The translations under genes and the position numbers were made by a program. DNA of 18,396 bases from an uncultured Legionellaceae bacterium (GTDB taxonomy: Bacteria > Pseudomonadota > Gammaproteobacteria > Legionellales > Legionellaceae). The stretch lies in NCBI GenBank assembly GCA_903887975.1, contig CAISSD010000179.1, positions 1 to 18,396 of the forward strand, given 5' to 3'. This document shows positions 1 to 7,157 of this stretch, in pieces (position 1 is the first letter of the stretch; each line of letters starts with the position of its first letter). The notes under the pieces were generated by a model. That model ran no database searches. It saw only the letters and a list, made by a program, of their open reading frames with translations, and was not told where the DNA came from.

Positions 1-288
1 ACAAGCCTGAATTTCATCAAAAAATAATAATGTTTCTCCTGGGACAATTTTTTGATTAAGCATGAGTCCTAAATCAATTAAGAGCTGTTGGGGCTCCAAT
101 GAGTCTTTAAATAAGGCTTCCCATTTGTTAGAGGCCTCAAAATTAATCTCAATAAAATGGGTAAAGCTTTTTCCTAAATGTCTGACCACCGATGTTTTCC
201 CAATTTGACGAGCACCACGAATGATCAGTGGTTTTCGATTGGGGTTGGTTTTCCAGGCTTGTAAATAATGATCAGCAATTCTTTTCAT
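1..288 (-). CDS. AAA_14 / DUF4143-family ATPase, N-terminal part (cut by left edge)
   Basis: This is the first 96 codons of a P-loop ATPase; the rest lies beyond base 1. Reading the minus strand from the ATG at 288 gives an open frame to the edge. Residues 25-32 are a Walker A motif (GARQIGKT) and residues 87-92 a Walker B motif (LLFFDE), followed by the DEIQAC segment typical of AAA_14 proteins. Family members are about 400-480 residues, with a C-terminal DUF4143 domain that resembles a PD-(D/E)XK nuclease fold. Their role is poorly defined. An AAGG ribosome-binding site lies 9 bases before the ATG, and a sigma70-like promoter sits at 361-389. The gene follows the glycosyltransferase on the same strand, so some read-through is possible. 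The family call is firm; the cellular role is unknown. The right edge of the window carries the C-terminal part of the same family. Confidence 0.85.
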   Translation of the reverse strand, partial: MKRIADHYLQAWKTNPNRKPLIIRGARQIGKTSVVRHLGKSFTHFIEINFEASNKWEALFKDSLEPQQLLIDLGLMLNQKIVPGETLLFFDEIQAC

Positions 289-293
289 CAGGC

Positions 294-387
294 GACCTTG
301 GTTGTAAATTTAATCAATTTTTTAATTTATTTGGTTAAAAAAATAAGATGTTTTGGATTTATTTTGGTTTAAAATACAACCAAAGTC
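294..387. repeat. Imperfect 13-bp inverted repeat with spaced TTGGTT motifs
   Basis: The arms are GACCTTGGTTGTA at 294-306 and TACAACCAAAGTC at 375-387; 12 of 13 positions pair. The interior is very AT-rich. TTGGTT occurs in direct orientation at 299, 331 and 364, so the copies are 32 and 33 bases apart, about three helical turns. The right arm overlaps the spacer of the predicted promoter for the ATPase gene. This fits an operator read by a dimeric or cooperative regulator. A small MITE-like element is an alternative, but I see no target-site duplication in the bases just outside the arms. Confidence 0.45.
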
Positions 388-389
388 AA
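361..389 (-). promoter_or_regulatory. Predicted sigma70-like promoter of the left ATPase gene
   Basis: On the minus strand TTGACT (384-389) acts as a -35 box and CAAAAT (361-366) as a -10 box, with a 17-base spacer. The -35 box matches consensus at five of six positions and the -10 at four of six. The untranslated leader would be about 65 bases, ending at the ATG at 288. It lies just after the glycosyltransferase stop codon, so the ATPase gene probably has its own transcription start. Confidence 0.45.
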
Positions 390-397
390 ATCAAAAC

Positions 398-1783
398 TCA
401 CTCTGGTTTTCCCCTTAACCGATTGATGAAGTAGTGTATTGAAGAAAATAAAGCACAAAAAGCCCGCCATTGACGGTAAAAAACCATATCAATCATGGAT
501 AATCCCAAAATATGAATAATATCCAATAAGCTGTAGTATTGATTGTACGTTAAAATACTTAAAATAATGCAGGCTATGGTGAGCATCAACATATAACTCC
601 AAGCCAGTAACAGCAACCACAAAAGCATTGAGAGTGGTAAAGGCAAAAAGAGAAATACCAAGACGAGCATGATGTAAGAAATAGCCTCAACCACTGGGCC
701 ACAGACTTCAAATAAGACGTAATAAGGAAACCCCAACAAACCGGTGATGCCAAATTGAGGATTAAACAGCATGTGCCAATGCTTCCCAAGTCCTCTTAAT
801 AAACCCCGTTGCCATCGTGCACGTTGCGCCCATAATCCCATGAGGGTGTGTGGTTCTTCAGACCAAGCCATGGCGCCAGGTGCATAAGCCACGGTGTAGG
901 GGAATTTATTTTTTCGCATGTTGTCGTGTAATTTCATGATGATTTCAGCATCGTATGAAAAATTGGCAGCATCATACCCCCCAACATCCATGACTGCTTT
1001 TTTTTCAAATAAAGTGAATGCGCCAGGGTGACATAAAGCACCCCCCAAAAAATTAAAACCCTCGCGACCATATAAAAAAGATCGTAAATATTCACAAACT
1101 TGTATGCCCAAAACCAAGTTTTTGGGAATATTTTTGCTAAAATGATGTTTGGTTTTGGTTCTTGTGACTTGGGGTACGTAAATCGAGCCACCCACGGCAA
1201 CACAATGGGGCGTAATGAGATAGGTGTATAGAATGTGTGTTAATGCTTCTTTTTCCAGCATGGTATCTGCGTCAATGGTCACAAATAGTGGGGTGCGGCA
1301 AATGTTGAGTCCTGCATTGACACAGTCTGCTGCAGAGTTTTCAAACGGGCTGTGTTCTTTATCAACGACAATAAAATTGGAGATGCGATTGGATTGATAA
1401 TAATCCATGACTTTGCCCGTTTTGATGGTGATTTTAAATGAATCAATCACACGGACCAAATCATAAGTTTTGATCAATAAAGCCAAGGTATCATCTTTAG
1501 AGCCATCATTCACAATAATGAAATGTACATTTTTATAATCAGCCGTCAATAGAGCGTTGATGGTATTGATGATGCGTTTGGATTCGTTATAAGCAGGAAT
1601 AATCACGGTGATGGGTAATAATGGGTTGTCATTGAGTGCTTTGATGACACGATTCATGGCAATGGCTTTAAATTTATCAACCACGGTGATCATGGTGCTG
1701 AGCAATAAAATAAGATAACCCGACCACAACAATGCAAAATAAAACAAAATGATGACCGAGATGATGGTGATGATTTCAATCAT
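398..1783 (-). CDS. Membrane family 2 glycosyltransferase, polysaccharide-synthase type
   Basis: The 461-residue protein is an inner-membrane, processive-type GT2 enzyme related to PgaC, YaiP and hyaluronan/cellulose synthases. An N-terminal hydrophobic segment (about 5-30) is followed by the GT-A domain: PAYNE at 63-67, VNDGS at 91-95, the metal-binding DAD at 171-173, a probable catalytic Asp at 278 in SYDAE, and the QRARW motif (Q320, R323, W324) that marks processive enzymes. Two or three membrane spans follow at about 348-415. There is no PilZ domain, so no visible c-di-GMP control. The start overlaps the end of the upstream HEAT-protein gene by 8 bases, implying translational coupling. 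It is the last gene of the epimerase/TPR-barrel/HEAT/GT block. The donor sugar and product cannot be read from sequence. Confidence 0.85.
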   Translation of the reverse strand: MIEIITIISVIILFYFALLWSGYLILLLSTMITVVDKFKAIAMNRVIKALNDNPLLPITVIIPAYNESKRIINTINALLTADYKNVHFIIVNDGSKDDTLALLIKTYDLVRVIDSFKITIKTGKVMDYYQSNRISNFIVVDKEHSPFENSAADCVNAGLNICRTPLFVTIDADTMLEKEALTHILYTYLITPHCVAVGGSIYVPQVTRTKTKHHFSKNIPKNLVLGIQVCEYLRSFLYGREGFNFLGGALCHPGAFTLFEKKAVMDVGGYDAANFSYDAEIIMKLHDNMRKNKFPYTVAYAPGAMAWSEEPHTLMGLWAQRARWQRGLLRGLGKHWHMLFNPQFGITGLLGFPYYVLFEVCGPVVEAISYIMLVLVFLFLPLPLSMLLWLLLLAWSYMLMLTIACIILSILTYNQYYSLLDIIHILGLSMIDMVFYRQWRAFCALFSSIHYFINRLRGKPE

Positions 1784-2837
1784 GATGAATCCTTATGGGG
1801 TTGGATAACACGCTCATGGCGGCATCATAAGCATAGCGATCATGTTCTTTGGTTTGTTGGGTTAAAAGTGATATGCCGAGCTCACCAAGGTTTAAAAGTG
1901 CTTCAGCAGCACGAATGCGGACCCACCATACTTCATCGTGAAGCATTTTTTCTAAAGCCATAGCGGTACTGGAATGCGCAATTTTACCCAATAATTGAGC
2001 TGATTTGGCGCGCATTTGCCAATGGGGACTATGAACATTGCGCATTAGCACAGGAAGCACTAATTTTTTGTCTTGTTCGAATACATAATTAAGAGCCGCC
2101 ATTTTAAGTTCAAGATGATGGGATTCAACATCCACAAAGCTCATTGGTATGGGTTTATTTTGATGGATATTATGGCTTAATAATCGATAACAAAATGCTT
2201 TCACATAAGGGTTTTTTTCATGTTGTAAACGGTGATGAATTAAGGTTGTTAAATGGGGATTGGTGGTGGATGAAAAGTCAGCAAATAAAGATTGTTGGAT
2301 GTGACGGCCCTTGGAGAAAATATCGATGAATGTATTAATCAATGTTTGATTGTTGCTTGTCATGGCAATTAAGGCGGCGTGAATCGAAACGATGATGATG
2401 GGATCAGTCATTAATTGCTGCAGCAATACTTCATCGTTGGCATCAAAAGCCAAGTGAAACGATTGGCAGGCAAGATAGCGGGTGTTCCATGATCTTGATA
2501 AAGCTTGTTTTCTTGCATTGGGTAGTATGACAGCATGGATTAAATTTTGACGAATTGTAGGCCATGAAGCGTTTGGTGGTTCTTTATCCCATTCGTTGAT
2601 GATGGTGAGCAGTAATAATTGATGATCAAAAATCCATGTGGGTGGGATGAAATTTTTTTCATCATGATTTTTTTTTAGCAAAAATGCTTTGATTTTTTTT
2701 GTGGTTTTATCGGCCTGTTTTTGTGCCAAATATTGATGATATTTTAGTCCATAAGCAACACTTAATAAAATGATGATCATGATGATTTGTATGATGGCGA
2801 TGGTTTTAATGAAACTTAATAAAATAGATGTCATCAT
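1776..2837 (-). CDS. Membrane-anchored HEAT-repeat protein
   Basis: The 353-residue protein has one N-terminal membrane span (about 5-30) followed by a basic stretch (about 32-56, rich in Lys). This suggests that the rest faces the cytoplasm. The clearest HEAT/PBS-lyase-like helical repeats are near 207-225, 240-265, 270-287 (QMRAKSAQLLGKI) and 300-318 (VRIRAAEALLNLG). HEAT repeats form protein-binding scaffolds and no catalytic motif is visible. The gene starts 3 bases after the TPR-barrel stop codon and overlaps the glycosyltransferase start by 8 bases. I infer that it is an accessory partner of the synthase, in the position that PgaD or Alg44 hold in other synthase-dependent systems. That role is inferred from position only. 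Tandem ATGs at 2837 and 2834 make the exact start uncertain by one codon. Confidence 0.7.
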   Translation of the reverse strand: MMTSILLSFIKTIAIIQIIMIIILLSVAYGLKYHQYLAQKQADKTTKKIKAFLLKKNHDEKNFIPPTWIFDHQLLLLTIINEWDKEPPNASWPTIRQNLIHAVILPNARKQALSRSWNTRYLACQSFHLAFDANDEVLLQQLMTDPIIIVSIHAALIAMTSNNQTLINTFIDIFSKGRHIQQSLFADFSSTTNPHLTTLIHHRLQHEKNPYVKAFCYRLLSHNIHQNKPIPMSFVDVESHHLELKMAALNYVFEQDKKLVLPVLMRNVHSPHWQMRAKSAQLLGKIAHSSTAMALEKMLHDEVWWVRIRAAEALLNLGELGISLLTQQTKEHDRYAYDAAMSVLSNPIRIHHD

Positions 2838-2840
2838 GTT

Positions 2841-4061
2841 TTAAAATTTCCAATTAAGGCCAATACTACCACCATACCAGTTTCGAATATGATTCCTTGG
2901 GAAAACTTGATGTTGTACCAAAGCACTAAGATTCACGATGAGTTCTTCATTTAAAAATGGGATGTTGATATAGGGACTAATGATTTTATTTTGCACCACA
3001 ATAAAATTCACCGTGGTTAAATTTGCCAAATCAGGGCTACTGCCGGTGCCAAAAATACAACCAAAATAATAATTGGGATCAAGCACAATGTGGCGAACAT
3101 CCAATAGATACAACGTCGAATTTTGTCCATGACCGGGGGTGAAATGATAGGGTCTAAACAAAATTCGGTTGTTGTCTAGATCCTTGGATACCGTACCGGT
3201 ATATAGGGTAAACAGATGATTTTTGTCGACATCATTGTATTTGATGCCAAAGGAGTAATTAAACGCTTTGAACGTTGAAATATAAGCTTCCACACCATAA
3301 GCCCTGTCGGGAAATAAAGTTGGTTTGTTGGCAAAGGTATAATCGACATCTAAATAAAGATACTTGCTGATTTTGGGAAAAGCTTCAATTTCACCTTGTA
3401 CGGCGTCTTGATTAAAACGATTGTCATAGGTCATTTTGGCAAAGACTTTTCCTGCCCAGGTTTGTCGGCCATAGTAGACGGTGGAGTAATCCCAGATTTG
3501 ATGTCGATCGGACACATAGAATTGTTGTTGGTAAACCCCAACTTCATTAAGCCATACGGGTTCTGGTTTTTTATAGGTCTTGGGTTGTTCGTTTTTTTGA
3601 TGAAATCGTTTTTTTCGTGGTTGATGCGTTGTGGTTGTTTTAGGCTTTGGTGGCTGTAAAAGACTGATGATCCCAGTACGTTTTCTCGTTAATTCAGGCT
3701 CTAGGGGATTAAACAACAAAGCATCATCAACAAGGGTTAACGCTTTGTAATCATTTTTAAGCGATAATTCAACATTGATTAAGATGAGACTTGCATCGGT
3801 ATTATTGGGTTGTTGTTCTAATAATAGGGTTAAACGTTCTTGAGCTTCAAGATAATGATGGTGTTCTAGGTCGATTTTGGCTAAAAACAATTGAGCTTCT
3901 GGGTTGGGATTCGGTGTTTGAGCGGCGACCAATGCATCGTCCATGGCTTTTTGTTGCCAGCCCATTTGATAATGAAGATTGGCTTGTTGAAAATCAAAGT
4001 CATTGCTGGCATGGATGGAGGTGGAGAGCATCCATAAAAAAATTAAAAAGCGCGGGTTCAC
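2841..4061 (-). CDS. TPR plus YaiO-family outer-membrane beta-barrel protein
   Basis: The 406-residue precursor has a signal peptide of about 18 residues ending in IHA. TPR-like helical pairs fill about 22-135 (motifs around LHYQMGWQQKAMDDAL and PEAQLFLAKIDL). A basic Pro/Thr/Lys/Gln linker spans about 136-168. A barrel of alternating hydrophobic strands runs from about 170 to the end, closing in GLNWKF with the terminal aromatic typical of outer-membrane proteins. The FRPYHF segment near 302-307 and the GTGSSPD segment at 338-344 recall the YaiO family. A periplasmic TPR region joined to a barrel is the PgaA/PelB plan for polysaccharide export, so I infer export of the neighbouring synthase's product. 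The start is a GTG overlapping the epimerase stop by 4 bases (GTGA). E. coli YaiO is shorter and has no comparable TPR region, as I recall. Confidence 0.75.
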   Translation of the reverse strand: MNPRFLIFLWMLSTSIHASNDFDFQQANLHYQMGWQQKAMDDALVAAQTPNPNPEAQLFLAKIDLEHHHYLEAQERLTLLLEQQPNNTDASLILINVELSLKNDYKALTLVDDALLFNPLEPELTRKRTGIISLLQPPKPKTTTTHQPRKKRFHQKNEQPKTYKKPEPVWLNEVGVYQQQFYVSDRHQIWDYSTVYYGRQTWAGKVFAKMTYDNRFNQDAVQGEIEAFPKISKYLYLDVDYTFANKPTLFPDRAYGVEAYISTFKAFNYSFGIKYNDVDKNHLFTLYTGTVSKDLDNNRILFRPYHFTPGHGQNSTLYLLDVRHIVLDPNYYFGCIFGTGSSPDLANLTTVNFIVVQNKIISPYINIPFLNEELIVNLSALVQHQVFPRNHIRNWYGGSIGLNWKF

Positions 4062-5020
4062 TCTGAATGCTCAATTAAATCGACCAATGTGGCTTCGAGA
4101 GCCCATTGTGGTCGATGTTGGGTGAGGCTGTAGAGTTTGCCCAATATAGGTTGTCGAAACATGATGTCTTCAAATCCTGTGCCATAGATTTTTTCATAGG
4201 CAATGTATTCGATGGCCGAAGTACTATGGGTGAGTTTTTTAATTAAATACGCCAATTCAATGATGGAAATTAATGCATCTCCCCCCATGTTCACCACCTG
4301 GCCAATAGCATTTGGATTATCTGCCAATTCATTCATAGAGATAACGCTATCACGCACATCACAAAAACTTCGCATTTGTGTGCCAGTCCCATGAATGGTG
4401 ATGGGGGTGTTATTGAGCGCATGCTCAATAAAGCGTGGTACGACCATTCCATAACGACCTGTTTGTCGTGGCCCAATGGTGTTGAAGAGCCTTAAATTGA
4501 TGATGTTAACACCATGCTCCTGATGGTATGCATTGGCATAGGCTTCGCATGCGATTTTACTGACAATATAAGACTGACAAAAATTTTTTTGGCTACCAAT
4601 GCTGATGTCGTGGGATTCATCAAAAGGTTTTAAATAGCCTTCACCATAAACTTCGGACGTTGAGCCGATTAATAGTGTTGGGTGTTTGGTTGATGTGGAT
4701 GCGGCGTTCAATAAGCATTGAGTGATTTGAATGTTGGTGCTTAAAACGCGCTCAGGCGATTCAATGACTTTAAGTACACCAACGATGGCGGCCATGTGAT
4801 GAATTCTATCAGCCCAATGGACGATTTCATCGAGATTTTGACATGAAATAATGTCGGTTTTGGTAAAATAAAAATTGGGATGGGCTTTGAACTCATCGAT
4901 GTTTTGCATCATACCCGTACTAAGATCATCCAAAGCATGAACCACATCGCCACGGTTTAGGTGATATTCAACCAAGTGCGAGCCAATAAAGCCGGCACCT
5001 CCGGTAATCAGCACATTCAT
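4058..5020 (-). CDS. NAD-dependent epimerase/dehydratase (extended SDR, sugar nucleotide)
   Basis: The 320-residue enzyme has an N-terminal Rossmann nucleotide-binding motif GGAGFIG at 7-13 and an acidic DD at 31-32 that favours NAD. The catalytic Ser/Thr at 120-121 is followed by Tyr151-x3-Lys155 (YIVSK). The segment at 179-189 (FNTIGPRQTGR) and the later GTGTQMRSF (211-219) are typical of UDP-glucose 4-epimerases and UDP-glucuronate decarboxylases, so the substrate is probably a nucleotide sugar. The exact reaction is not resolved. AAGGGA precedes the ATG at 5020. It is the first gene of the four-gene block, and the next gene overlaps it by 4 bases. It most likely supplies or interconverts the donor used by the glycosyltransferase at the end of the block. 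Confidence 0.85.
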   Translation of the reverse strand: MNVLITGGAGFIGSHLVEYHLNRGDVVHALDDLSTGMMQNIDEFKAHPNFYFTKTDIISCQNLDEIVHWADRIHHMAAIVGVLKVIESPERVLSTNIQITQCLLNAASTSTKHPTLLIGSTSEVYGEGYLKPFDESHDISIGSQKNFCQSYIVSKIACEAYANAYHQEHGVNIINLRLFNTIGPRQTGRYGMVVPRFIEHALNNTPITIHGTGTQMRSFCDVRDSVISMNELADNPNAIGQVVNMGGDALISIIELAYLIKKLTHSTSAIEYIAYEKIYGTGFEDIMFRQPILGKLYSLTQHRPQWALEATLVDLIEHSE

Positions 5021-5069
5021 AAATCCCTTATGATCTTATCTTGAAGACAAAATTTATCCTTGTTGATTC

Positions 5070-5098
5070 AATCTAATTCTTTGGTTGGGGTGTGTCAA
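5070..5098 (-). promoter_or_regulatory. Predicted sigma70-like promoter of the polysaccharide block
   Basis: On the minus strand a perfect TTGACA -35 box (5093-5098) is followed, after exactly 17 bases, by TAGATT (5070-5075), which matches the -10 consensus at four of six positions. Transcription would start near 5063, leaving about 40 bases before the epimerase ATG at 5020. It lies between the MBL-Rieske gene and the four-gene block, so the block can be transcribed on its own. Confidence 0.6.
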
Positions 5099-5115
5099 TG
5101 TTTATTTAATCGTAT

Positions 5116-6678
5116 TTATTGGTTTTTTTGAATGCAAATGGCATGTATGGATGATTCGTTGTGTGTGCATTGACCATCATGCTCCAAATCAAATTTCCAT
5201 TGATGTCTTGGGCAAACCAAATAAGATCCCTCGCATTGCGCTTTGGACAGATCCGCGCCTTGGTGAGGGCAATATCTTAATATCGAATATTTTTTTCCTT
5301 TGTGCTCGATGACGATTCGTTCTTGATTACGGTCATTTTTTGTCATTTTTTTACAAAAAGAATCTATTTTTTCGGTATCCAATAATAAAAATCCATGGAT
5401 GATGGTGTCATAAACATCAGGAGCACGTTCCAATTGAACCCTAAATGTTAAGGCAAATTCAGACCAACGAAGTTTGTGGGTTAAGACTTCATGCACCTGC
5501 CATGCGGGCGCGGTAATTTTATAATAGTGATGGGGATCTTTAATTTTTTTGACCTCCTGAAGCGTTTTTTCTGTGAGATTGATGCAATACATGGTTTTGG
5601 GGCATTCTTGAATGCACCAATAAAGTAACGTGTTGGTATGTATGTTGCTTAAGCGTTGCAATTTGTCTTCCAAAACCGGCTTTAAAGCTTTAAATACGGC
5701 TTTAGGGTTGATTAAACGGTGTTGTTGTTCACGTTTTTTGAATAAATTAATTTTTTCTTGAGTATAAAGATTGATGTTGGATTTGAAATCAAGTTTCGTT
5801 GTAGGTTGATGCAGCCATGTTCTTGTTGCAACATCCAGCGTGTCACCTGGAAAAACTTCATCCCAACGGGTTGATGATTGTTGTTTTGAGGCGTTTTGAT
5901 TGAGATAGTCGATGAGTTTTGATGCATGAGGATAGGTATTGATGGGTTGCATTTGAATCTTTAAAAGCATGGGATCCAAAAAACAAGGTGGGCCTGCAGA
6001 AGGTATATAGACCCGTGGGTTGATGGTTTGAATGGCTTTGGCGGTGGCTTCGAATTTATCCAAGATTTTTTTCTGACAGGCTTTGGCATAATCTTTAGGT
6101 GCCATTTTATAGCAGGTCGGATACCAGCTTGCACCAGAGAATTGTGCGGCAAAGACATCAATAGGCCCATACGCTTCTACCAATTCATGCAGTCTATCAT
6201 GTAATTTACAATCGTTGATGTTTAAAAAAGATTGATGCTGACTTTGAACCAAAATGGCTGAGTCACAATTAAGCTCAGTGTCGATGGTGAATAGGGTTAT
6301 TGTACCGTCTTTTAAAGATAGGCTTTGATTATTGTCCAAATATAGTTGGTGCGAGCAGTGCCAATGAATGGCATCCAATTGTATTTTGATGATGGGGTGA
6401 TCAAAGTTTGCCAATATTAACGTAAAATCACGTTGTTTTAATGAGGCTAAAAATGCAATGTCAAAATGATCTTGATGTTCATGGCTAATGTAGAGGTATT
6501 TGTCTTTTGAGGGCTCTGCCAGTTTGGCTTCAACAAAAGAGCGCATGTTTTGATTGTTGGGATAAGGAAACCATGCGCAATCAAAAGCGCCTGATTCTGA
6601 GAACCATGGATCCATGATGATGATGGACTGTTCGGTTTCAACACAAAACCCAGCATGACCAAGAAATGTGATGTTCAT
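5116..6678 (-). CDS. CMAH-like metallo-beta-lactamase-fold protein with C-terminal Rieske domain
   Basis: The protein has 520 residues from the ATG at 6678. The N-terminal domain is a metallo-beta-lactamase fold: FLGHAG at 5-10 and the metal motif HEHQDH at 66-71. The segment LNINDC, a following FSGAS and the INPRVYIPSAG region recall, from memory, the core of CMP-N-acetylneuraminate hydroxylase (CMAH). So does a later segment with LRWSEF and ERAPDVY. The C-terminus carries a Rieske [2Fe-2S] motif, C470-x-H472 and C489-x2-H492. In vertebrate CMAH the Rieske domain is N-terminal; here the order is reversed. A redox role on a sugar nucleotide is plausible but inferred. A TTG at 6738 extends the frame, but the family-like N-terminus (MNITFLGHAG) and the TATAAT box at 6709-6714, which would then lie inside the gene, favour 6678. 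It sits 95 bases upstream of the epimerase, same strand. Confidence 0.8.
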   Translation of the reverse strand: MNITFLGHAGFCVETEQSIIIMDPWFSESGAFDCAWFPYPNNQNMRSFVEAKLAEPSKDKYLYISHEHQDHFDIAFLASLKQRDFTLILANFDHPIIKIQLDAIHWHCSHQLYLDNNQSLSLKDGTITLFTIDTELNCDSAILVQSQHQSFLNINDCKLHDRLHELVEAYGPIDVFAAQFSGASWYPTCYKMAPKDYAKACQKKILDKFEATAKAIQTINPRVYIPSAGPPCFLDPMLLKIQMQPINTYPHASKLIDYLNQNASKQQSSTRWDEVFPGDTLDVATRTWLHQPTTKLDFKSNINLYTQEKINLFKKREQQHRLINPKAVFKALKPVLEDKLQRLSNIHTNTLLYWCIQECPKTMYCINLTEKTLQEVKKIKDPHHYYKITAPAWQVHEVLTHKLRWSEFALTFRVQLERAPDVYDTIIHGFLLLDTEKIDSFCKKMTKNDRNQERIVIEHKGKKYSILRYCPHQGADLSKAQCEGSYLVCPRHQWKFDLEHDGQCTHNESSIHAICIQKNQ

Positions 6679-6708
6679 TGCTGCTTTCCATGATGGGGGT
6701 TTAGTATT

Positions 6709-6738
6709 ATTATAGTTTAAAGTAGACAATATGGCCAA
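6709..6738 (-). promoter_or_regulatory. Predicted promoter of the MBL-Rieske gene in the divergent gap with ruvX
   Basis: On the minus strand a perfect TATAAT (6709-6714) lies 18 bases from TTGGCC (6733-6738), or 17 bases from TGGCCA (6732-6737), each matching the -35 consensus at four of six positions. The leader to the ATG at 6678 would be about 25 bases. The gap to ruvX is only 62 bases. I find no convincing plus-strand promoter or Shine-Dalgarno sequence for ruvX within it. Confidence 0.5.
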
Positions 6739-6740
6739 TC

Positions 6741-7157
6741 ATGAGCGTGGGTTTGTATTTGGGATTTGATTTTGGATTTCGACGTATTGGGGTGGCGGTG
6801 GGGCAGGCATTGACGGTATCTGCCTCGCCGGTGCGTGTCATTTTGGCCAAGCAGGGGGTTCCTGACTGGCTTGAGGTTGCGCAATTGATCAAAGCCTGGC
6901 GTCCAGAAGCGTTGATTGTTGGATTGCCGTTGGCCAATAATGATGAGCCTTTGTACACCACAAAAGCGGCGAAAAAATTTGCACGACAGCTTGAAGCGCG
7001 CTTTGAATTACCCGTGCATATGGTGGATGAGCGCTACACCACCATTGAGGCCAAAGCACAGTTGTTCTCACAAGGGGGTGTTCGTAAGGTCCAGCGGGCT
7101 TCGGTGGATTGCGTCGCTGCCTGTATCATTTTGGAACAATGGATGGGGGGTCTTTGA
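6741..7157 (+). CDS. ruvX: Putative pre-16S rRNA nuclease / Holliday junction resolvase homologue YqgF (RuvX)
   Basis: The 138-residue RNase H-fold protein is of normal family length. The N-terminal FDFGFRRIGVAVG (9-21) carries the first catalytic Asp (D10). VGLP lies at 60-63 and DERYTT at 96-101 carries the conserved Glu (E97). The distal Asp is D123 in VDCVAACIILE. E. coli YqgF trims the 5' end of pre-16S rRNA, and the family was first proposed as a Holliday junction resolvase. The gene often precedes pyrB in gammaproteobacteria, as here, and the two share one base. The usual upstream partner yqgE is missing; a divergent MBL-Rieske gene occupies that place. No clear Shine-Dalgarno sequence precedes the ATG at 6741; a GTG two codons in is an alternative start. 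Confidence 0.93.
   Translation: MSVGLYLGFDFGFRRIGVAVGQALTVSASPVRVILAKQGVPDWLEVAQLIKAWRPEALIVGLPLANNDEPLYTTKAAKKFARQLEARFELPVHMVDERYTTIEAKAQLFSQGGVRKVQRASVDCVAACIILEQWMGGL

Noticed and set aside
398..6678. Trinucleotide-like runs of gatgat as a simple-sequence repeat locus
   Set aside because: They are scattered short runs from frequent Ile, His and Met codons in minus-strand genes and from strand skew, not a tandem array.
6679..6738. TTG start for the MBL-Rieske protein, adding 20 residues
   Set aside because: The extension is unlike the family, and the perfect TATAAT box at 6709-6714 would lie inside the gene. The ATG at 6678 starts the MBL strand directly.
7109..7156. Upstream start for pyrB inside ruvX
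   Set aside because: The added 16 residues are the ruvX tail in another frame. The ATG at 7157 couples to the ruvX stop and matches the family.
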